Below are positions 27,869 to 36,064 of a DNA stretch of 40,892 bases, in pieces (position 1 is the stretch's first letter; every line of letters starts with the position of its first letter). The notes under the pieces are model-generated. The model worked only from the letters and a program-made list of their open reading frames with translations, was not told the DNA's origin and made no database searches. The translations under genes and the position numbers were made by a program. The DNA comes from an uncultured Paraprevotella sp. (GTDB lineage: Bacteria > Bacteroidota > Bacteroidia > Bacteroidales > Bacteroidaceae). The DNA lies in NCBI GenBank assembly GCA_944321365.1, contig CALULA010000004.1, forward strand, positions 106,907 through 147,798, written 5' to 3'.

Positions 27869-29215
27869 CTATAGTTCATCAGCATCTTCAATTGCTGAAA
27901 GAGTACCGGTAATCTTATATGACTTGTTGCGGCGGAAATAGAACTGTTCGCCGTCCGTCACAGACGTGATGATGCCCGTGGCGTTGTCGGCCTCCGAGTA
28001 AGCGTTGGTGTAGAGGTGGTAGTTATAATGATAAGCATAGTTCTCGCTTCCGTCCGTTGCCCAACAAACCCGTACTGCCAGTTCGGTAATGGTGGGGAGC
28101 ATGTAAACAGTGATGTTTGCTGTCCCGTTTTCCGCACAATTATCTATGCCTAACAAGTGCCATACCCCGGTACCATTTTCCGCGTCAGGTGAGGGTTGTG
28201 CCGGTTCATCCGCATTGTGGAAGTCATCGTAGGAGGAAAGCATGGTGTGGGTGTTGACATTATTGGCCAACAAGGCAACCCAAAAACGTTTGTAGATATC
28301 TTTTATGTCGTTTTCGATTTCTACCGTAACCTTGGCCACTCCCCGGTACAAGTCTCCTGTCACTTCATTGATGTCGTTGTAGCTGATGATGTCCTCTCCG
28401 TGTTCATTGGTACAGATGCCGTAAAAGATTTCCGGTGCGGGAGCGGCCACCATGCTCAGTGGATCGTTGTGCTTGTCATTCCTTTGGTTTAGAAATGCGT
28501 GATTTTCATTCATACCCAAGTAATAGTAAGGCGTTGTATTGGCACTTGCATTCCCTCCCAGTGTACCGAAAGGACGTTCCATGTCACTTTTTCCCAGCTT
28601 GTTGAAGAAATCTTCGCCTTGCTGGTGTTCCGTGTCCAAAGTGAGCGCGAGGCTCTGCGGGGTGGTCACGCCGTCTTGCAGGTTCAGGTTGAAGAGGGTT
28701 TTCTCGTTGCGGCCGACTGCGTAGAAGTTGCTTACTGCCCCGTACGCCTCGTTGTATCCCAGCGCGATGATCTTATATTGGCGGCCCTTCTTCTTGGTCA
28801 GCGTGTAGTGGAACTTGTGCTCGCCATCTTCTCCTGTGGCTTCCGAGGAATTCCGATCCCACTCCAATACGATTTCATTGGAGGTCTGGCCCAGCTCGTT
28901 GACGGTCTGGTTCTCCTCCGCATGGTATATAAACGGTTTCACGTCTTCGCTTTCGAGGGTCTCCTCGCGGCTGAAGATGATGAGGCGGATGCGGTCTACA
29001 ACGCACGTTCCGGACAGTAATCCTGTTTCCATGCCGGGGGGAAGGTCGCGCACGACGGGGGTGCCGCCGCCCACTGAGATGTTGACCGGTACGGTGATGG
29101 TTTCTTCCTCCGGAGCCGGCCCGGCGGCCGGCAGTTCGGGCAGGTCGTTCTGGCAGGCGGCCAAGGGCAATAAGGCCAGCGGCCAGAAGATGAGTCTTTG
29201 TATCAGCTTGTTCAT
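27869..29215 (-). CDS. Fimbrial subunit-like lipoprotein (FimB/Mfa2 or Mfa4-like)
   Basis: A 448-residue lipoprotein. The start at 29215 (MNKLIQRLIFWPLALLPLAA) ends in a lipobox with Cys21; an ATG nine codons upstream is rejected because the leader matches that of the next gene. Strand patterns and the YRGVAKVTVEIENDIKDI segment resemble type V pilus accessory subunits. A lone arginine at residue 56 (PVVRDLPPGM) sits where the pilins of this operon carry their basic site. The C terminus (KSYKITGTLSAIEDADEL) is acidic like those of neighbouring subunits. It is 30 bases after the preceding gene and 42 bases before the adhesin gene. A minor tip or adaptor subunit is the likely role; the exact subfamily is not certain. 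Confidence 0.72.
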   Translation of the reverse strand: MNKLIQRLIFWPLALLPLAACQNDLPELPAAGPAPEEETITVPVNISVGGGTPVVRDLPPGMETGLLSGTCVVDRIRLIIFSREETLESEDVKPFIYHAEENQTVNELGQTSNEIVLEWDRNSSEATGEDGEHKFHYTLTKKKGRQYKIIALGYNEAYGAVSNFYAVGRNEKTLFNLNLQDGVTTPQSLALTLDTEHQQGEDFFNKLGKSDMERPFGTLGGNASANTTPYYYLGMNENHAFLNQRNDKHNDPLSMVAAPAPEIFYGICTNEHGEDIISYNDINEVTGDLYRGVAKVTVEIENDIKDIYKRFWVALLANNVNTHTMLSSYDDFHNADEPAQPSPDAENGTGVWHLLGIDNCAENGTANITVYMLPTITELAVRVCWATDGSENYAYHYNYHLYTNAYSEADNATGIITSVTDGEQFYFRRNKSYKITGTLSAIEDADEL

Positions 29216-29245
29216 ATCTTTCTTGTCGTTATGGGTTCTCATTCG

Positions 29246-30409
29246 TTAGGGTTTAGGAGAGTCGGGCTGTATGGTGATGGCATCGTCCCTACTTTCGCCA
29301 TAGATGGCTTCCCAGTTCGGATGCACGATGATTTCTGCCGTGTTCTTCCCGTCGTTCAGGTCTACGGGACTTCCCATGGAGCCGATGCCGTAGTAATGGT
29401 TGGCCTGGAGGGCGAAGTTCAGGACGGGAGTGCCGTTGTCTGCAGCTTTCTCCTGCACCTGGCGTTCGGCAAGCACTTCACCGGCGGCGTTCAGCAGCCG
29501 GAGGGTGAGGGTTGCGGTGGTGGCTTGGGCCGGTGCGTCTACCGGCAGCAGATAAGCCCCACCGGTGGTCACGCCCTGGGGCTGGAACATCTCCTTGGGC
29601 AGGCTGATCAAGGTCTGGCCGTCCGTGGCTGGGCTGTCCGATATGGGGCTGTCCTCACCCGAAAGGAGGCTGACCGTTGTGTTCTGCTCCGTATAGAGCC
29701 TTACTTCGAGGGTTTCCACTGAGTCGTTTGACAACTGGGTGTCTTTCACCTTTTCCGGTATGTTGGTGACGAACAAGGCCACGCCCGCCACTTTGCGTTT
29801 CAATTCGATGCCCACGGGGCTGTTCAGCTTCTGCGGCTCAATTTGCGAACTGCCGGAGAAGAGTTCCGCACTACCCATGTCGGCGGCAGTGCGTCCGTCG
29901 GCCAGCGAGGCTTCCGCCTCAGCCAGCGTGGAGGCCTGTCCGTCCGCAGCCGTGGTGATGGTGCCCGGCAGACCGTAGGCATATGCCGAGCCTTCGGTGG
30001 CAGCGGCGGTGCCGGCTATCTCTTCGGCCGTGTTGTCCAGTCCCACGGCCAGGAAGGTGTATTTCGTTTCCCCTTGGGGGAGTGCGGGCAGCGGAGTACG
30101 CAGCAGGTAATACTGCTTGGCACTGGTTCCCGCAGGTTGGTTCCAGCCTACATTTTCCGAGGCTACGCAGACGGCATCGTCCGATGTCCCGGCGAAAACA
30201 TAAAGATGCATGTAGGCTACATGCTGCACGTTCTCGCTGTTTTCCAGCGCGGTGCGTTTCTCCGGTTCCGAGGTTGTCTGCAGCACCACGGCCACCGTGC
30301 CGGCCGGAATGGGGCCGGAGGTCGTTTCCGGCGCCGCAGGTGTGCCGGAATCGCAGGCGGCTGAGAGCGACAGGGCCGCAAGGGCTAAAAGTAGGTTTCT
30401 TGTCTTCAT
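29246..30409 (-). CDS. Fimbrillin-like lipoprotein, minor pilin candidate
   Basis: A 387-residue lipoprotein. The start at 30409 (MKTRNLLLALAALSLSAACD) gives a clean lipobox with Cys19; the longer frame starting at 30478 runs into the upstream terminator and has no signal. The body follows the FimA/Mfa1 plan: HLYVFAG strand, TKYTFLAVGLDN, a long middle with KRKVAGVALFVTNIP, and a C-terminal NHYYGIGSMGSP block found also in the major pilin. A Lys-Arg pair (51-52, SEPEKRTALENS) lies at the proposed maturation site. It comes directly after the terminator-like hairpins, so it is probably made in lower amount than the major pilin. Confidence 0.78.
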   Translation of the reverse strand: MKTRNLLLALAALSLSAACDSGTPAAPETTSGPIPAGTVAVVLQTTSEPEKRTALENSENVQHVAYMHLYVFAGTSDDAVCVASENVGWNQPAGTSAKQYYLLRTPLPALPQGETKYTFLAVGLDNTAEEIAGTAAATEGSAYAYGLPGTITTAADGQASTLAEAEASLADGRTAADMGSAELFSGSSQIEPQKLNSPVGIELKRKVAGVALFVTNIPEKVKDTQLSNDSVETLEVRLYTEQNTTVSLLSGEDSPISDSPATDGQTLISLPKEMFQPQGVTTGGAYLLPVDAPAQATTATLTLRLLNAAGEVLAERQVQEKAADNGTPVLNFALQANHYYGIGSMGSPVDLNDGKNTAEIIVHPNWEAIYGESRDDAITIQPDSPKP

Positions 30410-30431
30410 CTTTATGATTGTGGTTTTGAAG

Positions 30432-30485
30432 TAAAAAATGCCGGCGCATGGGGCGCAAGGCGAGGCTCGCGCTTCCATGCGCCGG
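30432..30485 (-). terminator. Intra-operon terminator after the major pilin gene
   Basis: CCGGCGCATGG (30441-30451) pairs perfectly with CCATGCGCCGG (30475-30485), with further inner GCGC pairing. On minus it is followed by CA and six T. It lies 77 bases after the pilin stop and 22 bases before the next start, with no visible promoter between, so it probably lets only part of transcription through. Confidence 0.8.
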
Positions 30486-30533
30486 AAAAACTGAACATAT
30501 TCGCAAGTCGGGAACCGATTCTTGCGTAGTGGG

Positions 30534-30555
30534 TCAGGTCCGCAGACGGACCTGA
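30534..30555 (-). repeat. Second hairpin after the major pilin gene
   Basis: TCAGGTCCG (30534-30542) pairs perfectly with CGGACCTGA (30547-30555) around the loop caga, seven bases past the pilin stop. It has no T-run, so it may protect the 3' end of the pilin message. Confidence 0.6.
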
Positions 30556-30562
30556 TTCCTGA

Positions 30563-31756
30563 TTACTCGGCTGCGCCCAATTCCAAATCGTGGATGGCAC
30601 TCCAGTTGGCATTGACCGTGATGGTGATAATCTGATCCTTGCTCAGGTCAACGGGGTCATCAGGATCGCCAGTGTTCGGGTCATCCGGATCGTCATCATC
30701 TCCGTCATCCAGGTCTCCATCGGTGTTGTTGTCAGCTTCCTTGTGTCCGATGCCATAGAACCCGTTTCTGTCCAGACCGAAGTCAGTTGAGCTGTCATCC
30801 ATCTGCACGGGATAGGTCTTCAGAGCTTCATCATCTTCGCTGTACAGTACGACTTTCATAGTCTTCCCGCCGGTGATGGCAGCGCAGGGCAGAGAGTAGC
30901 CGCCCACGAGGAAAGAGTTCTCCAGCTTGGCAGGGTTGCCCGCAGAACCGGTGGTGACTGCAGCACAGGTGTAGATGTTCTTGGCCTCGTCATATTGTAC
31001 GGTCCCATCGAATGTGATGCTCATCAGTTCCGTATAGCTACTGCCATCGCCGAACGTCTTTTCCGTTGCCGGATCCACGAGTGCGGCGTCGGTGGCATTC
31101 TGATTCAGCTGGATGGACACTTTCGCTACGCGCTTCATTGTACCGTCAGCAGCGAGGACCTTGTAAGGCACGTTCTTGAAGTAACCCAGGACACCGGCCA
31201 CGGCGCGGGTCAGCGTGATGTTGACACCCAGGCTCTGCGTGTTGGCATCCACGGTGTACACGTTGGTAAAGCCGGCGAAGAACTCGCTGGCCTTCTTGCC
31301 GGAGGTCAGCTGGATTGCAGCTTGTTCAAGGGTAGTAGTGGTCGTAAAGCTGAGTGCCTCATAGGTCTCATCATCCTCCAGTCCCACAGCAAGGAACTTG
31401 TACGAACCATCCGTCAGGGCCGTTTCGATCTCCATGGAGTGAGCCTCGTCGCCGATTGCGGTAGCGTTATCAAAGTCTGCAATGGTATAAACCTTGTTAT
31501 CATAGACGTAGCTGCCGGCGTTTTCCTTAAAGACATACACGGTCATGCTGTTCACCTGCTGCAGGGCCTGTGAACTGTAGAGCGGGCGACCGGCGCGTTT
31601 CAGTCCTCCGGCAGAGAGGTTGAAGTCAAGGTTCAGTGTGACGGGGTGCGCCTGTTCAGCAGGTGCTGTCACCGTCAGTTCATCATCATTGCTACAGGCG
31701 GTAAAAGTCGTCATACCGGCAACCGCCAATAAAAGAAATAGTTTTCCAATTCTCAT
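30563..31756 (-). CDS. FimA/Mfa1-family major fimbrial pilin (lipoprotein precursor)
   Basis: A 397-residue pilin of the Bacteroidales type V pilus. The signal ends in FTAC with Cys21, followed by acidic SNDDE. The first strand is LNLDFNLSAG, then a Lys-Arg pair at 53-54 (GLKRAGRPLY), the likely position of protease maturation as in Porphyromonas pilins, and VNSMTVYVFKENAGSY. Middle strands such as RAVAGVLGYFKNVPYKV match the family. NGFYGIGHKE near residue 330 is followed by an Asp-rich linker (~338-368) and a C-terminal strand ending ANWSAIHDLELGAAE. Such C-terminal strands act as donor strands in type V pilus assembly. Position and hairpins behind it suggest it is the main shaft subunit. 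Confidence 0.85.
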   Translation of the reverse strand: MRIGKLFLLLAVAGMTTFTACSNDDELTVTAPAEQAHPVTLNLDFNLSAGGLKRAGRPLYSSQALQQVNSMTVYVFKENAGSYVYDNKVYTIADFDNATAIGDEAHSMEIETALTDGSYKFLAVGLEDDETYEALSFTTTTTLEQAAIQLTSGKKASEFFAGFTNVYTVDANTQSLGVNITLTRAVAGVLGYFKNVPYKVLAADGTMKRVAKVSIQLNQNATDAALVDPATEKTFGDGSSYTELMSITFDGTVQYDEAKNIYTCAAVTTGSAGNPAKLENSFLVGGYSLPCAAITGGKTMKVVLYSEDDEALKTYPVQMDDSSTDFGLDRNGFYGIGHKEADNNTDGDLDDGDDDDPDDPNTGDPDDPVDLSKDQIITITVNANWSAIHDLELGAAE

Positions 31757-31814
31757 AATGATTTAAATTTAGAAATTGATAATGTGTATTGTTCTGTTAT
31801 TCTTGCGGTCCTCG

Positions 31815-32747
31815 TCAAGGCTCTTCAGCCTCTCCGAGTTCCAGGTCGTTGATTTGTTTCCATCCTCCGTCCACGGCCAGATAGGCATCCACCTTTCCGG
31901 TAGTATGGTCGTAGACATAGCGCACGTAGGTGACGGTGTTACGTTCCAAATTGATGTTCACCGCCTTCGGTGCGATGAGGGGCGTGGTGTCGTCCGGGTC
32001 ATCGTAGAAAGCCATGTCCAGCCGGCTCTGCTGTCCTTCGACTGTCGGTGCGAGGTACGTGTGGCTGTTCATGTCATCCTCTGTGGCAGCGTTCCATTCG
32101 AGGACAGTGGCCACGGAGGACGATCCGCTGTATTCCATGTCCTGGTCAACGGAAGCCGAGAGACCGCTGATGGTCTTGCGTGACAGACGTATGCCGTCCG
32201 GCATCTGTTCCGCCTCGATGACGAGTCTGCCCTTGAGCCGGTGGAGCGAGACAACGTAGTTGGCGTGGTAGGCATCATAGAGCAGCGTGTCGCACGTCAT
32301 GTACGCGTCGTAGCCCTGCGCCTGGTTGATGTGGAAGTTGTAGGACGTGCCGTCGTCATCAATAGGCACCTCGCTCTCGATGTTGCCCCAAACGGTGAGC
32401 ACATATTCCCCGAAAGGCAGGTCGGCAGGCAGGTCGGCCGTGGCCATGGCATGGTCGCCGGTCACGTCATGCAGGTGACGGGTGTAGACCGTCTTTCCCG
32501 TGGCCTTTTCCTGCAGCACATAGTATAGCTTTTTCACGTAGTGTATGAAAGGCTGGTTCTCGTCCTCCGGCTGCAGGGGTGCTCCGAGGCCAACCACTTC
32601 GTTGATGTTACTGTAGTTCTTGTCCCCCACGGCGATGCTCACAGAGAGGGGTTGGCAGTCCTCCACATCCTTGCGGATGCAGGACGTGAGGACCGTCGCC
32701 GCCCACAACAGGGCAGGCAAATACCAATGTTTTATCGTTATGCTCAT
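31815..32747 (-). CDS. FimB/Mfa2-family fimbrial anchor lipoprotein
   Basis: A 310-residue lipoprotein (Cys23 in LTSC). The ATG overlaps the upstream stop (ATGA), implying coupled translation. Strand blocks HYVKKLYYVLQEKATGKTVY, PFGEYVLTVWGNIE and LHRLKGRLVIEAEQMPDGIR are typical of FimB/Mfa2 anchors. Unlike the pilin-like neighbours it has no Lys-Arg pair or arginine near the N-terminal strand, apart from Arg25 right after the lipid cysteine, as expected for an anchor that keeps its lipid. The C terminus GWKQINDLELGEAEEP closely resembles the pilin end (NWSAIHDLELGAAE). It lies 58 bases upstream of the pilin gene. Confidence 0.82.
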   Translation of the reverse strand: MSITIKHWYLPALLWAATVLTSCIRKDVEDCQPLSVSIAVGDKNYSNINEVVGLGAPLQPEDENQPFIHYVKKLYYVLQEKATGKTVYTRHLHDVTGDHAMATADLPADLPFGEYVLTVWGNIESEVPIDDDGTSYNFHINQAQGYDAYMTCDTLLYDAYHANYVVSLHRLKGRLVIEAEQMPDGIRLSRKTISGLSASVDQDMEYSGSSSVATVLEWNAATEDDMNSHTYLAPTVEGQQSRLDMAFYDDPDDTTPLIAPKAVNINLERNTVTYVRYVYDHTTGKVDAYLAVDGGWKQINDLELGEAEEP

Positions 32748-34525
32748 GGTCGGGTATGGTTTGCGTTAGAGGGAATTCCGGTCGTGGCACCGTCCAAGGT
32801 GGCAAATTCCGGGTCAGTGGCGGCGCGGGCGGCCAAAGCCGGTTCGGTGCAAGCATTCTCCAAATGCTCCCGTGCGGCAGCTGTGTCGCCCAGACGGGCA
32901 CAGGCGATGGCGCGGGCGTATTCGGCGCGCGGACTCCGGTCGTCCAGTTTGTCCAGCATGTCCTGGGCTTCCTGGTCCTTGCGCACACTCAGGGCGGCGA
33001 TGGCACTGTTCAGGTCGCCGAAAGGACGCAGCAGTTCATAAGCCTCCTGCAGTTTGCGTTGCTTGGCCTTCAACAGTCCCAGATTGTAGCGCGCTTCGGG
33101 CAGCTTTACGTCCTGCAACAACTCCACGGCCCGTTCGTAGTCGTCGTGATAGACATAAGTGGCGGCAAGCGTGTTCAGCATCTCCGGCGAGAAGTCTTTC
33201 ATGCGTTCGAGCACCTTTTGGGCCTCTTCAGGCTGGTTCTTGCGCAGGTAGAGCACTGCTGTGTTGTTGGCGGCCACCTGCGATTGCGGGAAATACCGTG
33301 TGAGGGTCTGATAGACCTCCATTTTGCGGTCGTCTCCCTCGGCCAGCGTGGCCACGCGCAGCAGTTCCTCCTCATTGAAAGCATCGGGCCGCTTGTCGTA
33401 CATGGCCAGCAGTTCGGCATCGGTGGTGAAGCTACGGATGGTGTAGTTATAGACATACTCCACCTTGCGGTCTTTCTGCAGGTACTTCTCGCGGATGTCG
33501 TCCCAGCAGTCCAGCCGGCGGATGTAGCTTTCCTGCACGTCGTCGTTGCTGTCGGCGTATTTGTCAAGGATGGCTTTCACTTTCACACTGTCCGCATTAC
33601 CGTCGGCTGCCATGGCGGCCACTACGGGCATCCAGCCTTCAGGCCGCGAGTCGGCTGTGATCATCCGGGCAGACAGCACGGTGCGCGTGCCTTTCAGATG
33701 GTCCACCAGCCAGGCGCGTGCCGATGCGGCGCGGTTGCGGGCCAGTCGTGTGTTGAGGGCCAGCGAGCCGTCGGCCGAGGCGAGACCGGTGATGGCCAGT
33801 CCCTTCAGTGTGGCCAGCGTGTCGTCGAGGATGGGACGCAGGGTGTTCGTCATCTTTTCCATCTCTTCGCGGTTGTGCCCCAGTGCAAGGTCTATGTCGT
33901 ATTTGTTGATTTTGAACTGCAGGTTAGCCGTTCCGCGGCCTTCCATGATTTTGGGACGGATGACGAATTCCGGTTCCTGCCAGGAGAGCTCCAGTCCCTT
34001 TTCAGGCTCTATGAGCGTGACAGGGTTGCTTACGGTGCCGATGTCCACCGTGTCAACACCGGTGCATTCGCCGCATCCGTCTTTGGAAACGATGGCTATG
34101 ATGCGTCCGTCCGTAGCCTCAAACGGCAGGAGTACGCTGTCGGAATAGGCCAGTTCTACGGCCTGTCCCGCGCGTTGCTGGCGGATGGCTCCGGCGGCCA
34201 GAGGGTCGGTCAGGCCTTCAAGTACCTGTTTCCGCATTTGCTTCTTGGTGTAGGCGGGAGCGTCCACCACGGCGGCGGCGAAGTCTACCGTTCCGTTTCC
34301 GGCAATGAACTGCGGAGTGATGATCAGACGGTTTCGCCGTGAGAAATAATGTTCCGGCACGTGGAACTTCACATCGAGCTTCAGCCGGTTGGCACTGTCG
34401 GGAAATACGGCTACAGGGGCGGGGGTGATTCCCACGCCTTGCTGCACAGCCTTGCGTGAAGCGCATCCGGCCAGTACCGCGACTGACGCGGCCAATAGGG
34501 CAGTATATGTCAATGAATGATTCAT
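32744..34525 (-). CDS. DUF3868/OmpA-like/TPR lipoprotein of the fimbrial operon
   Basis: A 593-residue lipoprotein (VLAGC, Cys21). The N-terminal ~200 residues resemble DUF3868, common in Bacteroides fimbrial operons (LDVKFHVPEHYFSRRNRLII, FEATDGRIIAIVSKDGC). Residues ~208-280 form an OmpA-like peptidoglycan-binding domain (TLKGLAITGLASADGSLALN then LARNRAASARAWLVDHL). From ~400 to 580 there are helical TPR-like repeats (YQTLTRYFPQSQVAANNTAV, EEAQKVLERM, ELLQDVKLPEARYNLGLLKA). Together they suggest an outer-membrane lipoprotein that fixes the fimbrial base to the wall. It follows the DUF3575 gene by 13 bases and overlaps the anchor gene. Confidence 0.8.
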   Translation of the reverse strand: MNHSLTYTALLAASVAVLAGCASRKAVQQGVGITPAPVAVFPDSANRLKLDVKFHVPEHYFSRRNRLIITPQFIAGNGTVDFAAAVVDAPAYTKKQMRKQVLEGLTDPLAAGAIRQQRAGQAVELAYSDSVLLPFEATDGRIIAIVSKDGCGECTGVDTVDIGTVSNPVTLIEPEKGLELSWQEPEFVIRPKIMEGRGTANLQFKINKYDIDLALGHNREEMEKMTNTLRPILDDTLATLKGLAITGLASADGSLALNTRLARNRAASARAWLVDHLKGTRTVLSARMITADSRPEGWMPVVAAMAADGNADSVKVKAILDKYADSNDDVQESYIRRLDCWDDIREKYLQKDRKVEYVYNYTIRSFTTDAELLAMYDKRPDAFNEEELLRVATLAEGDDRKMEVYQTLTRYFPQSQVAANNTAVLYLRKNQPEEAQKVLERMKDFSPEMLNTLAATYVYHDDYERAVELLQDVKLPEARYNLGLLKAKQRKLQEAYELLRPFGDLNSAIAALSVRKDQEAQDMLDKLDDRSPRAEYARAIACARLGDTAAAREHLENACTEPALAARAATDPEFATLDGATTGIPSNANHTRP

Positions 34526-34538
34526 ATGTTCGTAGGAT

Positions 34539-35078
34539 TTAGAAGATATACGAGATGGAGAGGCCTATCTTCGTGGGCCCCACATAGTTTTTATGTTCGG
34601 GACGGCTGCCCTTGTTGCATGGCAGACACTCGCTCTGATCGTACCATAAGCGGGCGTAGCCTACACCAATCGTGGCTTCCATGTTCCAATGCGGGGACAG
34701 AATCCAGGCATAGCCGTAGGAAAAGCCTCCACCGACCAGGTAACCGTCATAGCGGTTGTCGTTCATTTCCCCATAGAACTGTGCGGCGTGGGCGTGAATC
34801 CCTACAAAGTGTCCCTCGAATCTCTCGCAGAACCAATAGCGGGCCTCAGGCTGTGCCAGCCAAAAGTGTAGCATCCCTTTCTTGAAGTTCCAAGGGTTGT
34901 AGGCGGCTGACAAATCCAACGTAAAGCGCGGGGTAAGTCCGATTTCCACTCCCGCGTTCGGGGATGCCCCGGCCCAGTAGAGTGCGTTGGTCTTGACCGC
35001 CACAGTCTGTGCCCGGCCAGCCACCGTATAGCCCCACATGGCGCAGCATATGGCCGCGCAACATATCAAATGCCTCAT
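34539..35078 (-). CDS. DUF3575 outer-membrane beta-barrel protein
   Basis: A 179-residue exported protein with signal peptide (cleavage expected after AGRAQ). The DUF3575 pattern is clear: VAVKTNALYWAGASPNAGVE, GLTPRFTLDLSAAYNPWNFK, PEARYWFCERFEGHFVGIHA and a closing barrel strand ending SISYIF. DUF3575 proteins are small barrels encoded at the start of type V fimbrial operons, here as the first gene. The signal segment is unusually Cys-rich (ICCAAICCAM). A -7 box without a -33 match lies upstream, which fits activator-dependent expression by the adjacent AraC protein. Confidence 0.85.
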   Translation of the reverse strand: MRHLICCAAICCAMWGYTVAGRAQTVAVKTNALYWAGASPNAGVEIGLTPRFTLDLSAAYNPWNFKKGMLHFWLAQPEARYWFCERFEGHFVGIHAHAAQFYGEMNDNRYDGYLVGGGFSYGYAWILSPHWNMEATIGVGYARLWYDQSECLPCNKGSRPEHKNYVGPTKIGLSISYIF

Positions 35079-35111
35079 TCGGAAATCTTTTTAATTTTCT
35101 TTAAATTGTTG

Positions 35112-35119
35112 CAAAGGTA
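35112..35119 (-). promoter_or_regulatory. -7 box of the fimbrial operon
   Basis: On minus, TACCTTTG is an exact TAnnTTTG match 33 bases upstream of the first fimbrial ATG. No TTTG is found at the proper -33 spacing, which suggests that an activator is needed. Confidence 0.55.
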
Positions 35120-35200
35120 TGCTGTTTCCGTTGGGGCGGTGTTACAAAAATGATGCTATTTTTTATAAAAACGGGGCTTCTGTCTCTCTTTCCTATTATA

Positions 35201-36064
35201 TTAAGGTATGATGAGGTTTGAAGAGGAATGGCGCACTTCCAGAGGGGTTTTCTCGAAATGTTTTTTGCAGAACGTGCTCAGGTAGGCCTGGGAGGAGAAG
35301 TGGTAGCGGTCGGCGATTTCAGCAAACGAGAGTTCGCCCATCAGGATGTCACGATAGACGAGGCGGGCTTTCTGTTCGGTAATCCATGTGTGGAAAGGCG
35401 TTCTGAACACTTTCTTGAAGGTTCGTTTGAAGGTGTCGGTACTCATGTGGGTTTCTGCGGCGAACTCCTTGGCAGTGAGGAAGCGGGAATAGTTTCCCCT
35501 GATCCAATTCTTGAAATCCATTTCCTCTCCCAACAGCGGGAAGAAGAAGGTGGAAAGAACCTCGCTGCTGTAGTAGGCACGGAACAGCAGGAAAAGTTCC
35601 TGTCCTTTCATCTCGTGGAAGTGGGTGCAGCCGATGCCGTCTTCCAGATAGTGGGCCAGCGGGGTGAGAAATTCCTCAAGGCGGGAGTGAATGTCCAGTG
35701 TGGTATAGTCGTAGCGGAATCCTTCGGGGATATGTCTGTAGAGGTTCCGGAAAGTGAAGCGGTTGCAGAAATTGAGCGGCTCGGTGAAGGCGCAGCTGAC
35801 GAAGCGACCGGGGGTGACAATTTTGATGTAGCAGCAGGAATGGACGGGAAACAGAGCCATTTCTCCGGAATGGAGAGGCTTGTCGGTGAATTCGTCACAC
35901 GTGATAAGGATTGTACCTTCGAGGAGGAACACTATGGTGGAGCGTTGGATTTCCACAGACTGCGGCAGATGTCTGGACGGGAATGTGAGATATTTGAACC
36001 TCGTAGGTGAGGGGCGGTTATAGTCCAAACACGACAGATGTTCTTCACGGTGCTGAATTTCCAT
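35201..36064 (-). CDS. AraC-family regulator adjacent to the fimbrial operon
   Basis: A 287-residue regulator transcribed in the same direction and ending 122 bases upstream of the fimbrial operon. The N-terminal cupin-like part (STIVFLLEGTILITCDEFTD, HSGEMALFPVHSCCYIKIVT) is followed by a helical linker and the C-terminal double helix-turn-helix (TAKEFAAETHMSTDTFKRTF; FAEIADRYHFSSQAYLSTFC). The position suggests it regulates fimbriation, though this is inferred. A ten-G tract lies 138 bases upstream of its start. The ATG at 36064 is the only sensible start. Confidence 0.9.
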   Translation of the reverse strand: MEIQHREEHLSCLDYNRPSPTRFKYLTFPSRHLPQSVEIQRSTIVFLLEGTILITCDEFTDKPLHSGEMALFPVHSCCYIKIVTPGRFVSCAFTEPLNFCNRFTFRNLYRHIPEGFRYDYTTLDIHSRLEEFLTPLAHYLEDGIGCTHFHEMKGQELFLLFRAYYSSEVLSTFFFPLLGEEMDFKNWIRGNYSRFLTAKEFAAETHMSTDTFKRTFKKVFRTPFHTWITEQKARLVYRDILMGELSFAEIADRYHFSSQAYLSTFCKKHFEKTPLEVRHSSSNLIIP

